From a virus: a DNA stretch of 27,364 nt. Below are positions 1-7,999 of the stretch, in pieces. The stretch is from the IMG/VR virus record IMGVR_UViG_3300031658_000088, positions 1 to 27,364 of that record. One strand, written 5' to 3'. The number at the start of each line of letters is the position of its first letter. Positions within the stretch are counted from its first letter, which is position 1. The notes under the pieces are model-generated. The model was not told the origin of the DNA. It made no database searches and worked only from the letters and a program-made list of their open reading frames with translations. The position numbers were made by a program, and so were the translations under genes.

Positions 1-471
1 TCAGCCACAGCAGCAGCCAATAGTGCGTCACAAGCAGCTAATAAATTACCTCTAGCTGGTGGTGCAATGACAGGAGCAATCACTACTAACAGTACCTTTG
101 ATGGGGTAGACGTTGGTGTTCGTGATGGTGTACTTACGTCCACTACCGCTACAGCAGTAGCAGCCTTGCCCAAAGCTGGTGGACAATTAACAGGCAATGT
201 AACAAACACATCAACTGGTTCATTCCAAGTAGCACAAGGTACAACAGCACAGCGTCCATCAGGTACATCATTAGGACGCTTACGTTATAACTCTACAACT
301 TCTGGTTTTGAAGGCTACACAGCTTCGGGGTGGGGTGAGATAGGTGGGGCTAATCCAAGCCTGTTCCCATTTTTTAAATCAGATGGTGCATTAGACACCA
401 TTGCTATAACTAACGCAGAGTTCCCTTTCTTTAAATCGAATGGTTCTCAAGATAACATTGGAGTCTCTTAA
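1..471 (+). CDS. Tail fibre protein, 5'-truncated by window edge
   Basis: The reading frame is open from base 1, so the gene begins before the window; the ATG at 67 is internal. The visible 156 residues are rich in Ala, Thr, Ser and Gly. They contain two fibre-type repeats, LPLAGGAMTGAIT and LPKAGGQLTGNVT, a motif typical of phage tail fibre shafts. The end carries a near-duplicated segment, FPFFKSDG and FPFFKSNG, about 24 residues apart. The gene ends 2 nt before the next one, in the same direction as the adhesin genes, which fits a receptor-binding apparatus. The role is inferred from the repeat style and location, with no catalytic motif seen. Confidence 0.75.
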   Translation, partial: SATAAANSASQAANKLPLAGGAMTGAITTNSTFDGVDVGVRDGVLTSTTATAVAALPKAGGQLTGNVTNTSTGSFQVAQGTTAQRPSGTSLGRLRYNSTTSGFEGYTASGWGEIGGANPSLFPFFKSDGALDTIAITNAEFPFFKSNGSQDNIGVS

Positions 472-473
472 TC

Positions 474-878
474 ATGGCAAAGCTAGTTAAATCAATATAC
501 ACAGGAACAAACGTCACATCTTTAGGTGAACTAAATGACACAGACTCTATAGACCAAGGTGTTGCTGGAGCCATAACAGCTTTGTCTGACGCTACAAGCA
601 TTGCTACAAATTTAAATCTGTCTAATAATTTCAGTGTAACATTAGCTGGTAATAGAACTCTTGCTAACCCCAGTGGAATAACTGCTGGTCAATCAGGATC
701 TATCTTTATTACACAAGATGGCTCAGGCTCACGAACATTAGCTTATGGAGCTTACTTTAAATTTGTAGGAGGCACTGCCCCTGTATTAAGTACAGCCGCA
801 AACTCAGTAGATAGATTAGATTATGTTGTAGCAACAACTACTAAAATTCATGCAGTGGTTTCATTGGATGTGAAATAA
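474..878 (+). CDS. Tail-fibre-associated protein (C-terminal fibre domain type)
   Basis: A 134-residue protein. The central part (about residues 55-130) has a pattern I recognise from phage tail fibre C-terminal domains: SVTLAGNRTL, then ITQDGSGSRTL, a Phe-Lys-Phe strand and a terminal VDRLDY segment. The likely role is host attachment or fibre trimer capping. The start is preceded by GGAGT about 10 nt upstream. The last base of its TAA stop is the A of the next gene's ATG (TAATG), so the two are probably translationally coupled. Confidence 0.65.
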   Translation: MAKLVKSIYTGTNVTSLGELNDTDSIDQGVAGAITALSDATSIATNLNLSNNFSVTLAGNRTLANPSGITAGQSGSIFITQDGSGSRTLAYGAYFKFVGGTAPVLSTAANSVDRLDYVVATTTKIHAVVSLDVK

Positions 879-3800
879 TGAGCGTCTTAAACGAGAATCA
901 ATTATTAGGTGCTAGCGGTGCTGGCGGTGACTATGAGATTGAGCAGAGTCTAAGGTTTAATGACAATGATGGTTCATATCTAAGCCGAACATTTCCTAGT
1001 GCTGGTAATCGCAAGACTTGGACATTTAGTGCTTGGGTTAAACGCACAAATCTTAGCTTATCAGGCAGTTCTATTTTTTCAGCAGGAGTGTCATCTGGCG
1101 CAAGAGGGATAATAGATTTTAACAACACAGATACTTTAAGATTTGGTTTTAACAACGGGTCAACATGGTATATAGCTGAAACTACAGCAAAATTCAGAGA
1201 CACTTCTGCTTGGTATCATATTCTTGTAAAGTGCGATCTAGCAAATACTACAGCGATAATATATGTAAATAATGTTGCTCAAGCTACAAACTCAGTATCA
1301 TGGCCTAATGCTGATAATGTTTTTAACAATAATGTATTTCATGCTGTCGGCAAAACTTTTGTAAATGGTGGCCTTTTTGACGGCTACATGGGCGAAGTCA
1401 ACTTCATTGACGGACAAGCCTTAACACCTGATTCATTTGGTGAGACAGGCGACTATGGCGAATGGAAGCCTACCAAGTACGCTGGCGCATACGGAACTAA
1501 TGGTTTCTATCTTCCGTTTGAGCAGGACTATTCCGTTGAAGGTTTTTCTACAGTCGTTTATGAAGCTAACACAAAAGTAAGATATATAGGTGGGACAGGC
1601 TTTCAGCCCGATTTTATCTGGTTTAAAAATAGAACAAGATCAAGCCCCCATCGTTTAGTAGACGCAGTTAGAGGAATACCTAAAACTTTATCTTCTAACA
1701 CCACTGGTGCTGAGGCTACTGGACTATCTGACGGCACTGTAAATAGACTTGTCACAGGATTAACCGCAGATGGATTTACTCTAGGTATAGACGATGGCGG
1801 CTATCGTATCAACTCTGCAAGTGGCGATGATATAGTTGCATGGACATGGGACATGGGAGGCACAGCCGCCTCCAATACTAGCGGTACTATAAACTCTAGT
1901 GTCAGGGCTAACCAAGCTTATGGGCAATCTATAGTTAAATATACTGGCACAGGTTCAAACGCCACAGTCGGTCATGGCCTGTCATATGCGCCCGATATGA
2001 TTATTTGTAAGTCAGATACAAATGGGTACGATTGGCCTGTGTATCATTCAGCGTTAGCAAGTGCAGCTCATGTCGTTACATTAAATTTAACTAGCGCACA
2101 AGAAGTCCAAACAAATAAATTTAATGGAACTGCTCCTACAAGTTCTGTATTTTCAGTTGGCACTCATGGGACAAACGTCAGCAGCAAACAACAGATAGCG
2201 TATTGTTTTAACAATGTCACAGGCTATTCAAAATTTGGTACGTACACTGGATCTGGATCTGGCAACAAAGCTGTAGCAACAGGGTTTGTCCCTGCTTTTG
2301 TGATGATTAAAAGAAAAGATGGTTCTGGTGATTGGTTTATATATGATAACGTAAGACAATCACAAGTCGGTTCAAATAAAAAGAAAATACTTAGGGCTAA
2401 CACTACAGCAGTAGAAGACGAAAGTTCAAACTATTCGTTAGATTTTACGTCAACTGGATTTACTCTACAAACTAATGCTGCATATCTAAATGGCAATAAC
2501 AATACTTACATCTACGCAGCATTCGCAGATACACGCGAGTACGCCTACTGGCTAGATCAATCTGGAAATAATAATGATTGGAATAGCGAAGGTGGATTGA
2601 CTGAAAGTGATGTGATGGTTGATAGCCCTACTAACAACTTTTGTACGCTTAATCCATTGGATATGAACATAGACAATTACGCTATTACTGTTTCAGAAGG
2701 TAACCTTCAAGCGGCTGGGCCGTCTGAGGGGAGAAGTTTACGAAGCACAATGGGTATGCCAAGTGGAAAATGGTACTGGGAGGTTTGTACTACTGTAAGT
2801 GGTGTCTACAATGTTGCTGGTATTGCTAAAAACTCTTCTCCATTAAATGCTGTACTCGGTAACGATGCAAATGGCTATACGATGTTTAGCCAAAGCGGTG
2901 CAAAGTTTAACAATGGTTCAACATCTTCATATGGTTCTGCATGGAACGCAGCAGGTAATATTTGCGGAATAGCATTTGATGCTGACAATGGCACTCTAGT
3001 CTTTTATGTAAATAATTCCAGTCAAGGTACAGCATTTACTGGTTTAACATCGGGTGACTTTTTACCAGCATTGGCAGTTCGTACTGGTAAAGCAGTGGTT
3101 AATTTTGGTCAAGATTCATCATTCGCTGGCAACAAAACCCCACAAGGCAACTCAGACGCTAACGGCATTGGTGACTTCTACTACCAGCCTCCTTCTGGCT
3201 TTTTATCGCTATGCACAAAATCACTACCATCGGTTGATGTGATACCAAGTGAGCATTTTAATACTGTGATTTATACGGGTAATGGTGCAGATAATAGAGT
3301 CTTATCAGGCGTTGGATTTACTCCTGATCTTGGAATATTTAAACGCAGAAATGGAACTGGCCCTTCTCAATTCTTTGACACTTTGCGGGGTGCTACAAAA
3401 CAGTTACGAAGTGATACTACTTCAGCAGAATCTACCCAATCTAACAAGCAAAAAACATTTACGTCAGATGGGTATACATTAGGAACGGACGCTCAAATAA
3501 ACGGAAGTGGTGGCACATACGTTGCTTGGAACTGGAAAGCTGGCGGAAGCGCATCATCCAACAGCAACGGCACAATCACTTCACAAGTGTCTGCTAACGT
3601 GGATGCTGGGTTTAGTATTGTTAGTTATACAGGTACGGGTGCAATAGCAGCTACCATAGGTCATGGTCTGGCATCTGCGCCCACAATGATAATCCGAAAA
3701 GACCGAGATACTGCGGTTAGCTGGGTTGTTTATCATTCAAGTATGGGTACAGGTAACGGCAACCTTGCTTTGTTTTTAAACACGACAAGTGCACAGGATG

Positions 3801-4255
3801 GTGGGCAAGGTTATATGAATAACACTGCGCCTACTGCCTCAGTGTTTACACAAGGCGATCAAAGCTTTGTTGGTGTATCTGGTAGGGATTATATTTCCTA
3901 CTGTTTCCATGATGTTGACGGCTACTCTAAGGTCGGTTCATACGTTGGGAACGGAAATGTTAATGGGCCTATGTTGCATCTAGGTTTCAAGCCAAAATTC
4001 GTTATTATTAGAAGATCCACAGAAGTAGGCGTATGGTTTATGTTTGATACTGAGCGTAGCCCTCACAATGTAATGAATAGTAAATTAAATGCCAATGGTA
4101 GTGACGCAGAAGATTCAGATACTTCTTGGAACATTGATTTTCTTTCTAACGGATTTAAGTTACGAGGCAATCATGTTTACATTAACAGTCAAAATAATCC
4201 TCACATATTCATAGCATTCGCAGAAAATCCATTTAAACACACAAACGCAAGATAA
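878..4255 (+). CDS. Large tail adhesin with LamG-like, SPRY-like and duplicated repeat domains
   Basis: This 1125-residue protein is the largest in the window. About residues 20-190 look like a concanavalin/laminin-G fold (SLRFNDNDGSYLSRTF, then TFSAWVKR and FDGYMGEVNFIDGQAL). About residues 214-550 form a long beta-rich module (TGFQPDFIWFK, GHGLSYAPDMII, YCFNNVTGYSKFGTYTG, IYAAFAD). About residues 628-745 resemble SPRY (GKWYWEV, then GIAFDADNGTLVFYVN). About residues 794-1117 repeat the earlier module (VGFTPDLGIFKRR, GHGLASAPTMII, YCFHDVDGYSKVGSYVG, IFIAFAE). Such domains bind glycans or surface proteins in phage adhesins; attachment to the host surface is inferred. It follows two fibre genes with a 1-nt overlap and precedes a small gene 12 nt downstream. 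Confidence 0.75.
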   Translation: MSVLNENQLLGASGAGGDYEIEQSLRFNDNDGSYLSRTFPSAGNRKTWTFSAWVKRTNLSLSGSSIFSAGVSSGARGIIDFNNTDTLRFGFNNGSTWYIAETTAKFRDTSAWYHILVKCDLANTTAIIYVNNVAQATNSVSWPNADNVFNNNVFHAVGKTFVNGGLFDGYMGEVNFIDGQALTPDSFGETGDYGEWKPTKYAGAYGTNGFYLPFEQDYSVEGFSTVVYEANTKVRYIGGTGFQPDFIWFKNRTRSSPHRLVDAVRGIPKTLSSNTTGAEATGLSDGTVNRLVTGLTADGFTLGIDDGGYRINSASGDDIVAWTWDMGGTAASNTSGTINSSVRANQAYGQSIVKYTGTGSNATVGHGLSYAPDMIICKSDTNGYDWPVYHSALASAAHVVTLNLTSAQEVQTNKFNGTAPTSSVFSVGTHGTNVSSKQQIAYCFNNVTGYSKFGTYTGSGSGNKAVATGFVPAFVMIKRKDGSGDWFIYDNVRQSQVGSNKKKILRANTTAVEDESSNYSLDFTSTGFTLQTNAAYLNGNNNTYIYAAFADTREYAYWLDQSGNNNDWNSEGGLTESDVMVDSPTNNFCTLNPLDMNIDNYAITVSEGNLQAAGPSEGRSLRSTMGMPSGKWYWEVCTTVSGVYNVAGIAKNSSPLNAVLGNDANGYTMFSQSGAKFNNGSTSSYGSAWNAAGNICGIAFDADNGTLVFYVNNSSQGTAFTGLTSGDFLPALAVRTGKAVVNFGQDSSFAGNKTPQGNSDANGIGDFYYQPPSGFLSLCTKSLPSVDVIPSEHFNTVIYTGNGADNRVLSGVGFTPDLGIFKRRNGTGPSQFFDTLRGATKQLRSDTTSAESTQSNKQKTFTSDGYTLGTDAQINGSGGTYVAWNWKAGGSASSNSNGTITSQVSANVDAGFSIVSYTGTGAIAATIGHGLASAPTMIIRKDRDTAVSWVVYHSSMGTGNGNLALFLNTTSAQDGGQGYMNNTAPTASVFTQGDQSFVGVSGRDYISYCFHDVDGYSKVGSYVGNGNVNGPMLHLGFKPKFVIIRRSTEVGVWFMFDTERSPHNVMNSKLNANGSDAEDSDTSWNIDFLSNGFKLRGNHVYINSQNNPHIFIAFAENPFKHTNAR

Positions 4256-4267
4256 GAGGAGAACCTT

Positions 4268-4891
4268 ATGTGGTTTGTAGGAGAAACAGCAACAGGATTT
4301 GTAGTCAATAAGCCGCGAGGCTTGACCATTGATTCAGTTCAATACCCCCGTAACATATTTGCTCTTTGGAGTAAAGCCGAACTAGCAGCTATTGGCGTGA
4401 TGCCTTATAGCGAGACTAGACTTGACTCAAGGTATTACAACCAAGGTGCATTAACTCGAACTGAATCAGAGGGTGAGGTATTAGGTACTTATGCATCTCT
4501 ATCTAAAGATGTTGATCATCTTAAAAACAACATGCTAAGTACAGTGAAATCAGTAGCTGGCTCGTTACAGAGTGATGTAGATTGGTATTGGAGCAGGGCA
4601 GCTAAAGGTGGCACAGCCGTACCATCAGACGTAGCCACTCACGCCACAGCAATCTACACAGTGATGGACGCTAAAGAAAGTGCTATAGCTGCGCTGTCTG
4701 ACCTAGCTGCCGTGATTGCTTATCAGAATACGCCAATGATTGAGACTCGTAAGATCAAGCATACCTCAGATGAGGGTGTTGAGACTTACGGGCCTGAGAC
4801 TTATACAATTAATCGTGATGTAGATAATGTGATACATGGCTGGCCTAGTCTTGAAGTTGATCCTGCGTTTGTCAGTATAGTAGAGGCTTAA
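4268..4891 (+). CDS. Uncharacterised tail-region protein, 207 aa
   Basis: The start follows AGGAGAACCTT, a strong Shine-Dalgarno sequence. The protein is soluble, with no signal or membrane segment. Its N-terminus (MWFVGETATGFVVNKPRGLTI) leads into YPRNIFALWSKAELAAIGVMPY, a segment I associate with small proteins encoded beside tail fibres in marine phages. The middle (about residues 85-150) is helical and Ala-rich, ending DAKESAIAALSDLAAVI, perhaps a short coiled coil. Its place directly after the adhesin suggests a fibre accessory or chaperone. No family assigned with certainty. Confidence 0.55.
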   Translation: MWFVGETATGFVVNKPRGLTIDSVQYPRNIFALWSKAELAAIGVMPYSETRLDSRYYNQGALTRTESEGEVLGTYASLSKDVDHLKNNMLSTVKSVAGSLQSDVDWYWSRAAKGGTAVPSDVATHATAIYTVMDAKESAIAALSDLAAVIAYQNTPMIETRKIKHTSDEGVETYGPETYTINRDVDNVIHGWPSLEVDPAFVSIVEA

Positions 4892-4892
4892 T

Positions 4893-5171
4893 ATGAGCGT
4901 AGACTACAGAGGTGAGAAGTTTGCTGGATACAACAAGCCTAAGCGTACACCTAAACACGCTACTAAGTCTCACGTAGTTCTAGCCAAGGAAGGATCTACC
5001 ATTAAGATGATTCGTTATGGTGAGCAAGGTGCAAGTACAGCAGGTAAGCCCAAGGCTGGAGAGAGTGATAAGATGAAAGCTAAACGTAAATCATTCAAAG
5101 CTAGGCATGGTAAGAACATTGCTAAGGGTAAGATGTCAGCAGCATTCTGGGCGAACAAATCAAAATGGTAG
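4893..5171 (+). CDS. Small basic conserved phage protein, 92 aa
   Basis: A strongly basic protein rich in Lys and Arg. Its C-terminal half, from KPKAGESDKMKAKRKS through FKARHGKNIAKGKMSAAFW, is a conserved block I recognise from many phage hypothetical proteins (possibly DUF6321, from memory). No catalytic residues or membrane segments are visible. It starts 2 nt after the previous stop and heads three consecutive Lys-rich small genes. It could bind nucleic acid or pack inside the virion; neither is shown by the sequence. Confidence 0.65.
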   Translation: MSVDYRGEKFAGYNKPKRTPKHATKSHVVLAKEGSTIKMIRYGEQGASTAGKPKAGESDKMKAKRKSFKARHGKNIAKGKMSAAFWANKSKW

Positions 5172-5181
5172 GAGAATTAAG

Positions 5182-5340
5182 ATGAGTCTTTATGGAAACA
5201 TTGCAGCCAAAAAGAAACGCATCAAGGCTGGCTCTGGCGAAACGATGAAGAAAGCGGGTGCTAAAGGTAGGCCAACAGCTGCTAATTTTAAACAAGCAGC
5301 TAAGACAGCTAAGAAAAAACCAAAGAAGAAAGGATACTAG
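5182..5340 (+). CDS. Lysine-rich 52-aa protein
   Basis: The chosen ATG follows GGAGAATTAAG, a good ribosome binding site directly after the previous stop; a longer frame upstream would overlap the previous gene heavily and lacks such a site. The protein (MSLYGNIAAKKKRIKAGSG, ending KKKPKKKGY) is extremely basic, with Lys/Ala/Gly repeats and no hydrophobic core. The composition resembles histone-tail-like or nucleic-acid-coating peptides. Function unknown. Confidence 0.6.
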   Translation: MSLYGNIAAKKKRIKAGSGETMKKAGAKGRPTAANFKQAAKTAKKKPKKKGY

Positions 5341-5342
5341 GT

Positions 5343-5480
5343 ATGAAAGGTGTTAAGCATTACTTACCAAATGGTAAGGAGTACACAGGTAAGACTCACA
5401 AGACTAATGGTAAACTTATGACAGGTGCAAAGCATACTGCCTCTAGTAAGAATCTAACTCATAAGAAAACTAAGAAGTAA
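5343..5480 (+). CDS. Lysine/histidine-rich 45-aa protein
   Basis: A very short gene running ATG to TAA with no gap to its neighbours; the next gene's ATG begins at the last A of its stop. The protein starts MKGVKHYLPNGKEYTGKTHK and ends HKKTKK. Three imperfect repeats of Lys-His/Thr-x-Asn-Gly-Lys are visible. The spacing and coupled stop/start support a real gene in the operon. It is the third consecutive Lys-rich protein here. Function unknown. Confidence 0.55.
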   Translation: MKGVKHYLPNGKEYTGKTHKTNGKLMTGAKHTASSKNLTHKKTKK

Positions 5481-5707
5481 TGTGGTCAATAGTCCTTGCA
5501 ACAATGTTAGCCAATGGTGAGCCTCAAGTTCCATTGATCATGTCTAGTTACAGTACGTTTAATAATTGTAGAAAAGAGTTATTACGTGTAGCTAAGATAG
5601 GAGGGTATGAGCCTGTGCTTAGTCCAATGGTAGGGTATGCAGTGGTTAAAGTGGAAGATGATAAAACTAGCACAGCATTCTGTGTAAAGAATATGCAGAG
5701 TATATAA
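5480..5707 (+). CDS. Hypothetical 75-aa protein with hydrophobic N-terminus
   Basis: Starts within the stop of the previous gene (TAATG). The N-terminus MWSIVLATMLANGEPQVPL is hydrophobic with a possible signal-peptide-like end, but there is no upstream positive charge, so export is uncertain. Two Cys residues (C30 and C68) could form a disulfide if exported. The end (AFCVKNMQSI) is coupled to the next ATG by a second TAATG overlap. Unrecognised family; lies just upstream of the lysis genes. Confidence 0.5.
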   Translation: MWSIVLATMLANGEPQVPLIMSSYSTFNNCRKELLRVAKIGGYEPVLSPMVGYAVVKVEDDKTSTAFCVKNMQSI

Positions 5708-5889
5708 TGTGGTCTACTGTATCGGAAGTGTATCCCACCTACTTCAGTCCCTCACAGGCTCCACAAGGCTCTGTGTTGGTCGTTGAACCACAAGTGATAC
5801 GTAGCTATGACTATAGATCAATACAGCCTCAGAAGCCACCATACGAGCTTACAGAGGATTACTACTCAAAGAGGTTATGGATATGTTAG
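5707..5889 (+). CDS. Hypothetical 60-aa protein, Tyr/Pro-rich
   Basis: Starts at a TAATG overlap with the previous gene and runs 7 nt into the next. The protein is rich in Tyr, Pro and Ser (SVLVVEPQVIRSYDYRS, then PPYELTEDYYSKR), with no hydrophobic helix. It shares the start MWS with its upstream neighbour but is otherwise unlike it. Supported mainly by tight packing in the operon. Confidence 0.45.
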   Translation: MWSTVSEVYPTYFSPSQAPQGSVLVVEPQVIRSYDYRSIQPQKPPYELTEDYYSKRLWIC

Positions 5890-6311
5890 CAGAGTTAGCC
5901 ATAGCTAATGCAGCATTTCAAGTTATTAAACAGACTCTATCTAATGGCAAAGAGATAGCAGATGCTGGCTCCGCATTAACTAATTATTTTAGTGCAAGCC
6001 AAGCTATTGAGCAGAAAGCAAAGCTAGGTACTGGAGATGTACTAGCCGCCTACCAAGCAAAACAGGCTATAGAACGACAAGAAAAAGAATTGGCTTGGAT
6101 GTTAAACAAGCAGGAAATACAGGGCTACTATAAGTACTGCCAGTTTAGAGATGAGTTTTTTAAGAAACAAAAAGCTTTAGCAGTTAAACAAAGAGTAAGA
6201 GCTAAGAAGATAAAGAGTAACGTAGAGACAGGGTTTTTAGTCACACTATTAACTATACTTTTTCTAGCAGCATTTGTTGGTATGTTAATTTATATAAAAG
6301 GGACTTTGTAA
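5883..6311 (+). CDS. Membrane-anchored coiled-coil protein, 142 aa
   Basis: Two in-frame ATGs lie at 5877 and 5883. I chose 5883 because GAGG sits 8 nt upstream of it and only 2 nt from the first. The first 110 residues are helical and charged (SASQAIEQKAKLG, QAIERQEKELAWML, FFKKQKALAVKQRVRAKK). One strong membrane helix ends the protein (FLVTLLTILFLAAFVGMLIYI). Topology is probably cytoplasmic coil plus C-terminal anchor. It lies immediately before a single-TM protein and the endolysin, so a lysis role such as holin regulation or spanin-like action is possible but unproven. Confidence 0.6.
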   Translation: MLAELAIANAAFQVIKQTLSNGKEIADAGSALTNYFSASQAIEQKAKLGTGDVLAAYQAKQAIERQEKELAWMLNKQEIQGYYKYCQFRDEFFKKQKALAVKQRVRAKKIKSNVETGFLVTLLTILFLAAFVGMLIYIKGTL

Positions 6312-6485
6312 ATGAATGATCGAGAGTTAACACAACAAGAGAAGAATGAGATAGCTGAGTTAGCAGCAGACAAAGCTTATGAAAGGTTCTACCTTGCAGT
6401 AGGTAAGTCAGTTATCAAGAAGATAATGTGGATCATTGGTGCTACTGCTGTAGCTTGTTGGTTATATTTTAATGGGGATATATGA
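6312..6485 (+). CDS. Small single-TM protein, holin candidate, 57 aa
   Basis: ATG follows the previous stop directly (TAA then ATG). The N-terminal 35 residues are charged and helical (MNDRELTQQEKNEIAELAAD). They are followed by KKIMWIIGATAVACWLYF, one membrane helix with positive residues before it, and a short tail. The stop overlaps the start of the peptidase gene. Size, single membrane helix and position directly before an endolysin fit a small holin or pinholin. The family was not identified, and the two-TM protein downstream is a competing candidate. Confidence 0.55.
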   Translation: MNDRELTQQEKNEIAELAADKAYERFYLAVGKSVIKKIMWIIGATAVACWLYFNGDI

Positions 6486-6874
6486 TGGGCTTTGAGTTAG
6501 GAAAGAATAGTATTAACAACATGGTAGGAATAGATGATCGACTCATTGATATTGCAGAACTCGCTATCACGCTTAGTCCTATTGACTTTGGCATTCCCTC
6601 TACTGGTGGGCTTCGCAGCACTGAAGACCAAGCTGCATTGTATACCTCTGGCAAATCTAAGTGTGATGGACGAACTAACAAATCATATCACCAAACAGGG
6701 AAAGCCATTGATGTGTATGGTTATGTTGACGGAAAGGCCAGTTGGGAAGCCCTTCACCTTACCACAATCGCCACTGCTATGCTGCAAGCATCCGCACAAC
6801 TAGGGTATGAATTAAAATGGGGTGGCTTGTGGAAGAGTTGGCAGGACATGCCTCACTTTGAGTTGAGGGATTAA
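6485..6874 (+). CDS. Endolysin, M15-family zinc L-alanyl-D-glutamate-type peptidase
   Basis: The pattern is that of the VanY/M15 peptidases used as phage endolysins (T5 type). It has an N-terminal helix, GLRST with an Arg, then SYHQTGKAIDVYG with the zinc ligands His and Asp (H70 and D77 counted from the ATG at 6482), and a C-terminal WGGLW...DMPHFEL with the third ligand H125. The enzyme would cut peptide stems of host peptidoglycan at lysis. There is no signal peptide, so holin-dependent release is expected, and holin candidates flank it. About 130 residues is usual for a single-domain enzyme. ATG 6485 has better spacing from GGGGA than 6482; either is possible. Confidence 0.88.
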   Translation: MGFELGKNSINNMVGIDDRLIDIAELAITLSPIDFGIPSTGGLRSTEDQAALYTSGKSKCDGRTNKSYHQTGKAIDVYGYVDGKASWEALHLTTIATAMLQASAQLGYELKWGGLWKSWQDMPHFELRD

Positions 6875-6875
6875 C

Positions 6876-7316
6876 ATGGGTTGGTTAAGTTTCTTAAATC
6901 CAATTGCAAGTTTAGGTACTACTTACTTAGAAGGTAAGAACCAAGTAGCTAAAGCTAAGTCAGAAGCAGCCATTGTAGGAATACAGGCAGACGCTGATGT
7001 TAAGACAGCAGGAGCTAGGGCAGCTAACAAGCTTGCTGATGATGGGCAAACACAAGACTTTAATTTAGATCTAGTAGCAATGCAGCAAATGGACAAGTCC
7101 TTGTTAGACGAGGTTATGATTGCCCTACTACTAGTTCCTATAGCAGCATCCTTCTTAGGGTATCAAGAAGAAGTTACAGCAGCATTTGAATCCTTTGCTG
7201 TTATGCCTGATTGGTATCAGTACTTAGTTATTGGTGTGTACGTTGTTAAGTTTGGTATGCGTGGTTTGTTAACTAAACTAGTCTCAGGAAAGTTAGGTAG
7301 TTTAAAACTAAAATAG
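6876..7316 (+). CDS. Two-TM holin-like protein, 146 aa
   Basis: Residues 1-75 begin NPIASLGTTYLEGK and form a charged helical region (KAKSEAAIVGIQAD). Two membrane helices follow, around VMIALLLVPIAASFLGY (about 86-102) and WYQYLVIGVYVVKFGM (about 118-133), then a basic tail. The order of amphipathic N-terminus and C-terminal membrane helices resembles the GTA-type/3-TM holin family often found beside phage endolysins. It directly follows the M15 peptidase, 1 nt after its stop. I favour holin; a structural or spanin role cannot be excluded. Confidence 0.55.
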   Translation: MGWLSFLNPIASLGTTYLEGKNQVAKAKSEAAIVGIQADADVKTAGARAANKLADDGQTQDFNLDLVAMQQMDKSLLDEVMIALLLVPIAASFLGYQEEVTAAFESFAVMPDWYQYLVIGVYVVKFGMRGLLTKLVSGKLGSLKLK

Positions 7317-7323
7317 TAGTCTA

Positions 7324-7352
7324 TTTACTTTTGATTAAAAATATGGTATAAT
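7324..7352 (+). promoter_or_regulatory. Sigma70-like promoter overlapping a gene start
   Basis: TTTACT (7324-7329, 4/6 match to TTGACA), a 17-nt spacer, then a perfect TATAAT (7347-7352). The next ATG is at 7355, so transcription would begin at or inside the start codon; no Shine-Dalgarno sequence precedes that ATG. In an AT-rich genome the -10 could be chance, but this is one of the longer gaps of the rightward block. Confidence 0.35.
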
Positions 7353-7354
7353 AT

Positions 7355-7999
7355 ATGAATTACTTAAATGCAGTAAACAAAGTTCTAAAGCGTTTACGAG
7401 AGCGTCCTGTCACATCAGTCTCTGATACTGAATACAGTGAACTCATTGGAATGTTTATTAATGATGCTAAACTTGAAGTAGAAGAAGCTTGGAACTGGTC
7501 AGCCCTCAGACAATCTCTAACTGTTACAACCACTAGTGGCGTGTTTAACTACGAGTTAAATGGTACACAGAATAATGTTAGTGTTCTTTATGTAACCAAC
7601 GTCACTTCTAATGCTTTCATGCAGTATCAATCTGCTGCTTGGTTTGATGACAAGTTTCTTACAGCAACAGTTGCAACAGGAACACCTTCCAACTATTCTT
7701 TTAATGGTGTTAGTACTGATGGAGATACTCTAGTAGATATTTATCCCAAGCCTGATGGTGTTTACACATTACGATTTAACGTGGTTGCTAGGACAGCAGA
7801 CCTTGAATCAGATGCTGATAAGTTTAATGTACCTTCTCATCCAGTAGTTATGTTGGCCTATGCTAAAGCTATTGAAGAGCGTGGTGAAGATAATGCTCAG
7901 ACAGGTAACACAGCATTCGCAAATGCACGAGCACTACTTAATGATGCTATTCAACTCGATGGTAACAAACATCCCGAAGAACTAATCTGGACTAGCTAA
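7355..7999 (+). CDS. Tail adaptor / tail tubular protein A-like (T7 gp11 type)
   Basis: 214 residues, the usual size for a T7 gp11-like adaptor. The opening NAVNKVLKRLRERPVTSV, with an acidic helix and WNWSALRQSLTV (about 48-59), is the characteristic pattern: an N-terminal helical bundle followed by beta strands, then LDGNKHPEELIW near the end. In T7 and P22 these proteins form the ring that joins portal to tail. The next gene, a nozzle-like protein, begins at the last base of its stop, as expected for this pair. No Shine-Dalgarno sequence is visible before the ATG. Confidence 0.7.
   Translation: MNYLNAVNKVLKRLRERPVTSVSDTEYSELIGMFINDAKLEVEEAWNWSALRQSLTVTTTSGVFNYELNGTQNNVSVLYVTNVTSNAFMQYQSAAWFDDKFLTATVATGTPSNYSFNGVSTDGDTLVDIYPKPDGVYTLRFNVVARTADLESDADKFNVPSHPVVMLAYAKAIEERGEDNAQTGNTAFANARALLNDAIQLDGNKHPEELIWTS

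Noticed and set aside
931-1203. Minus-strand ORF inside the adhesin gene
   Set aside because: Lies wholly opposite a well-supported gene in the structural operon, without a ribosome site or neighbour on that strand.
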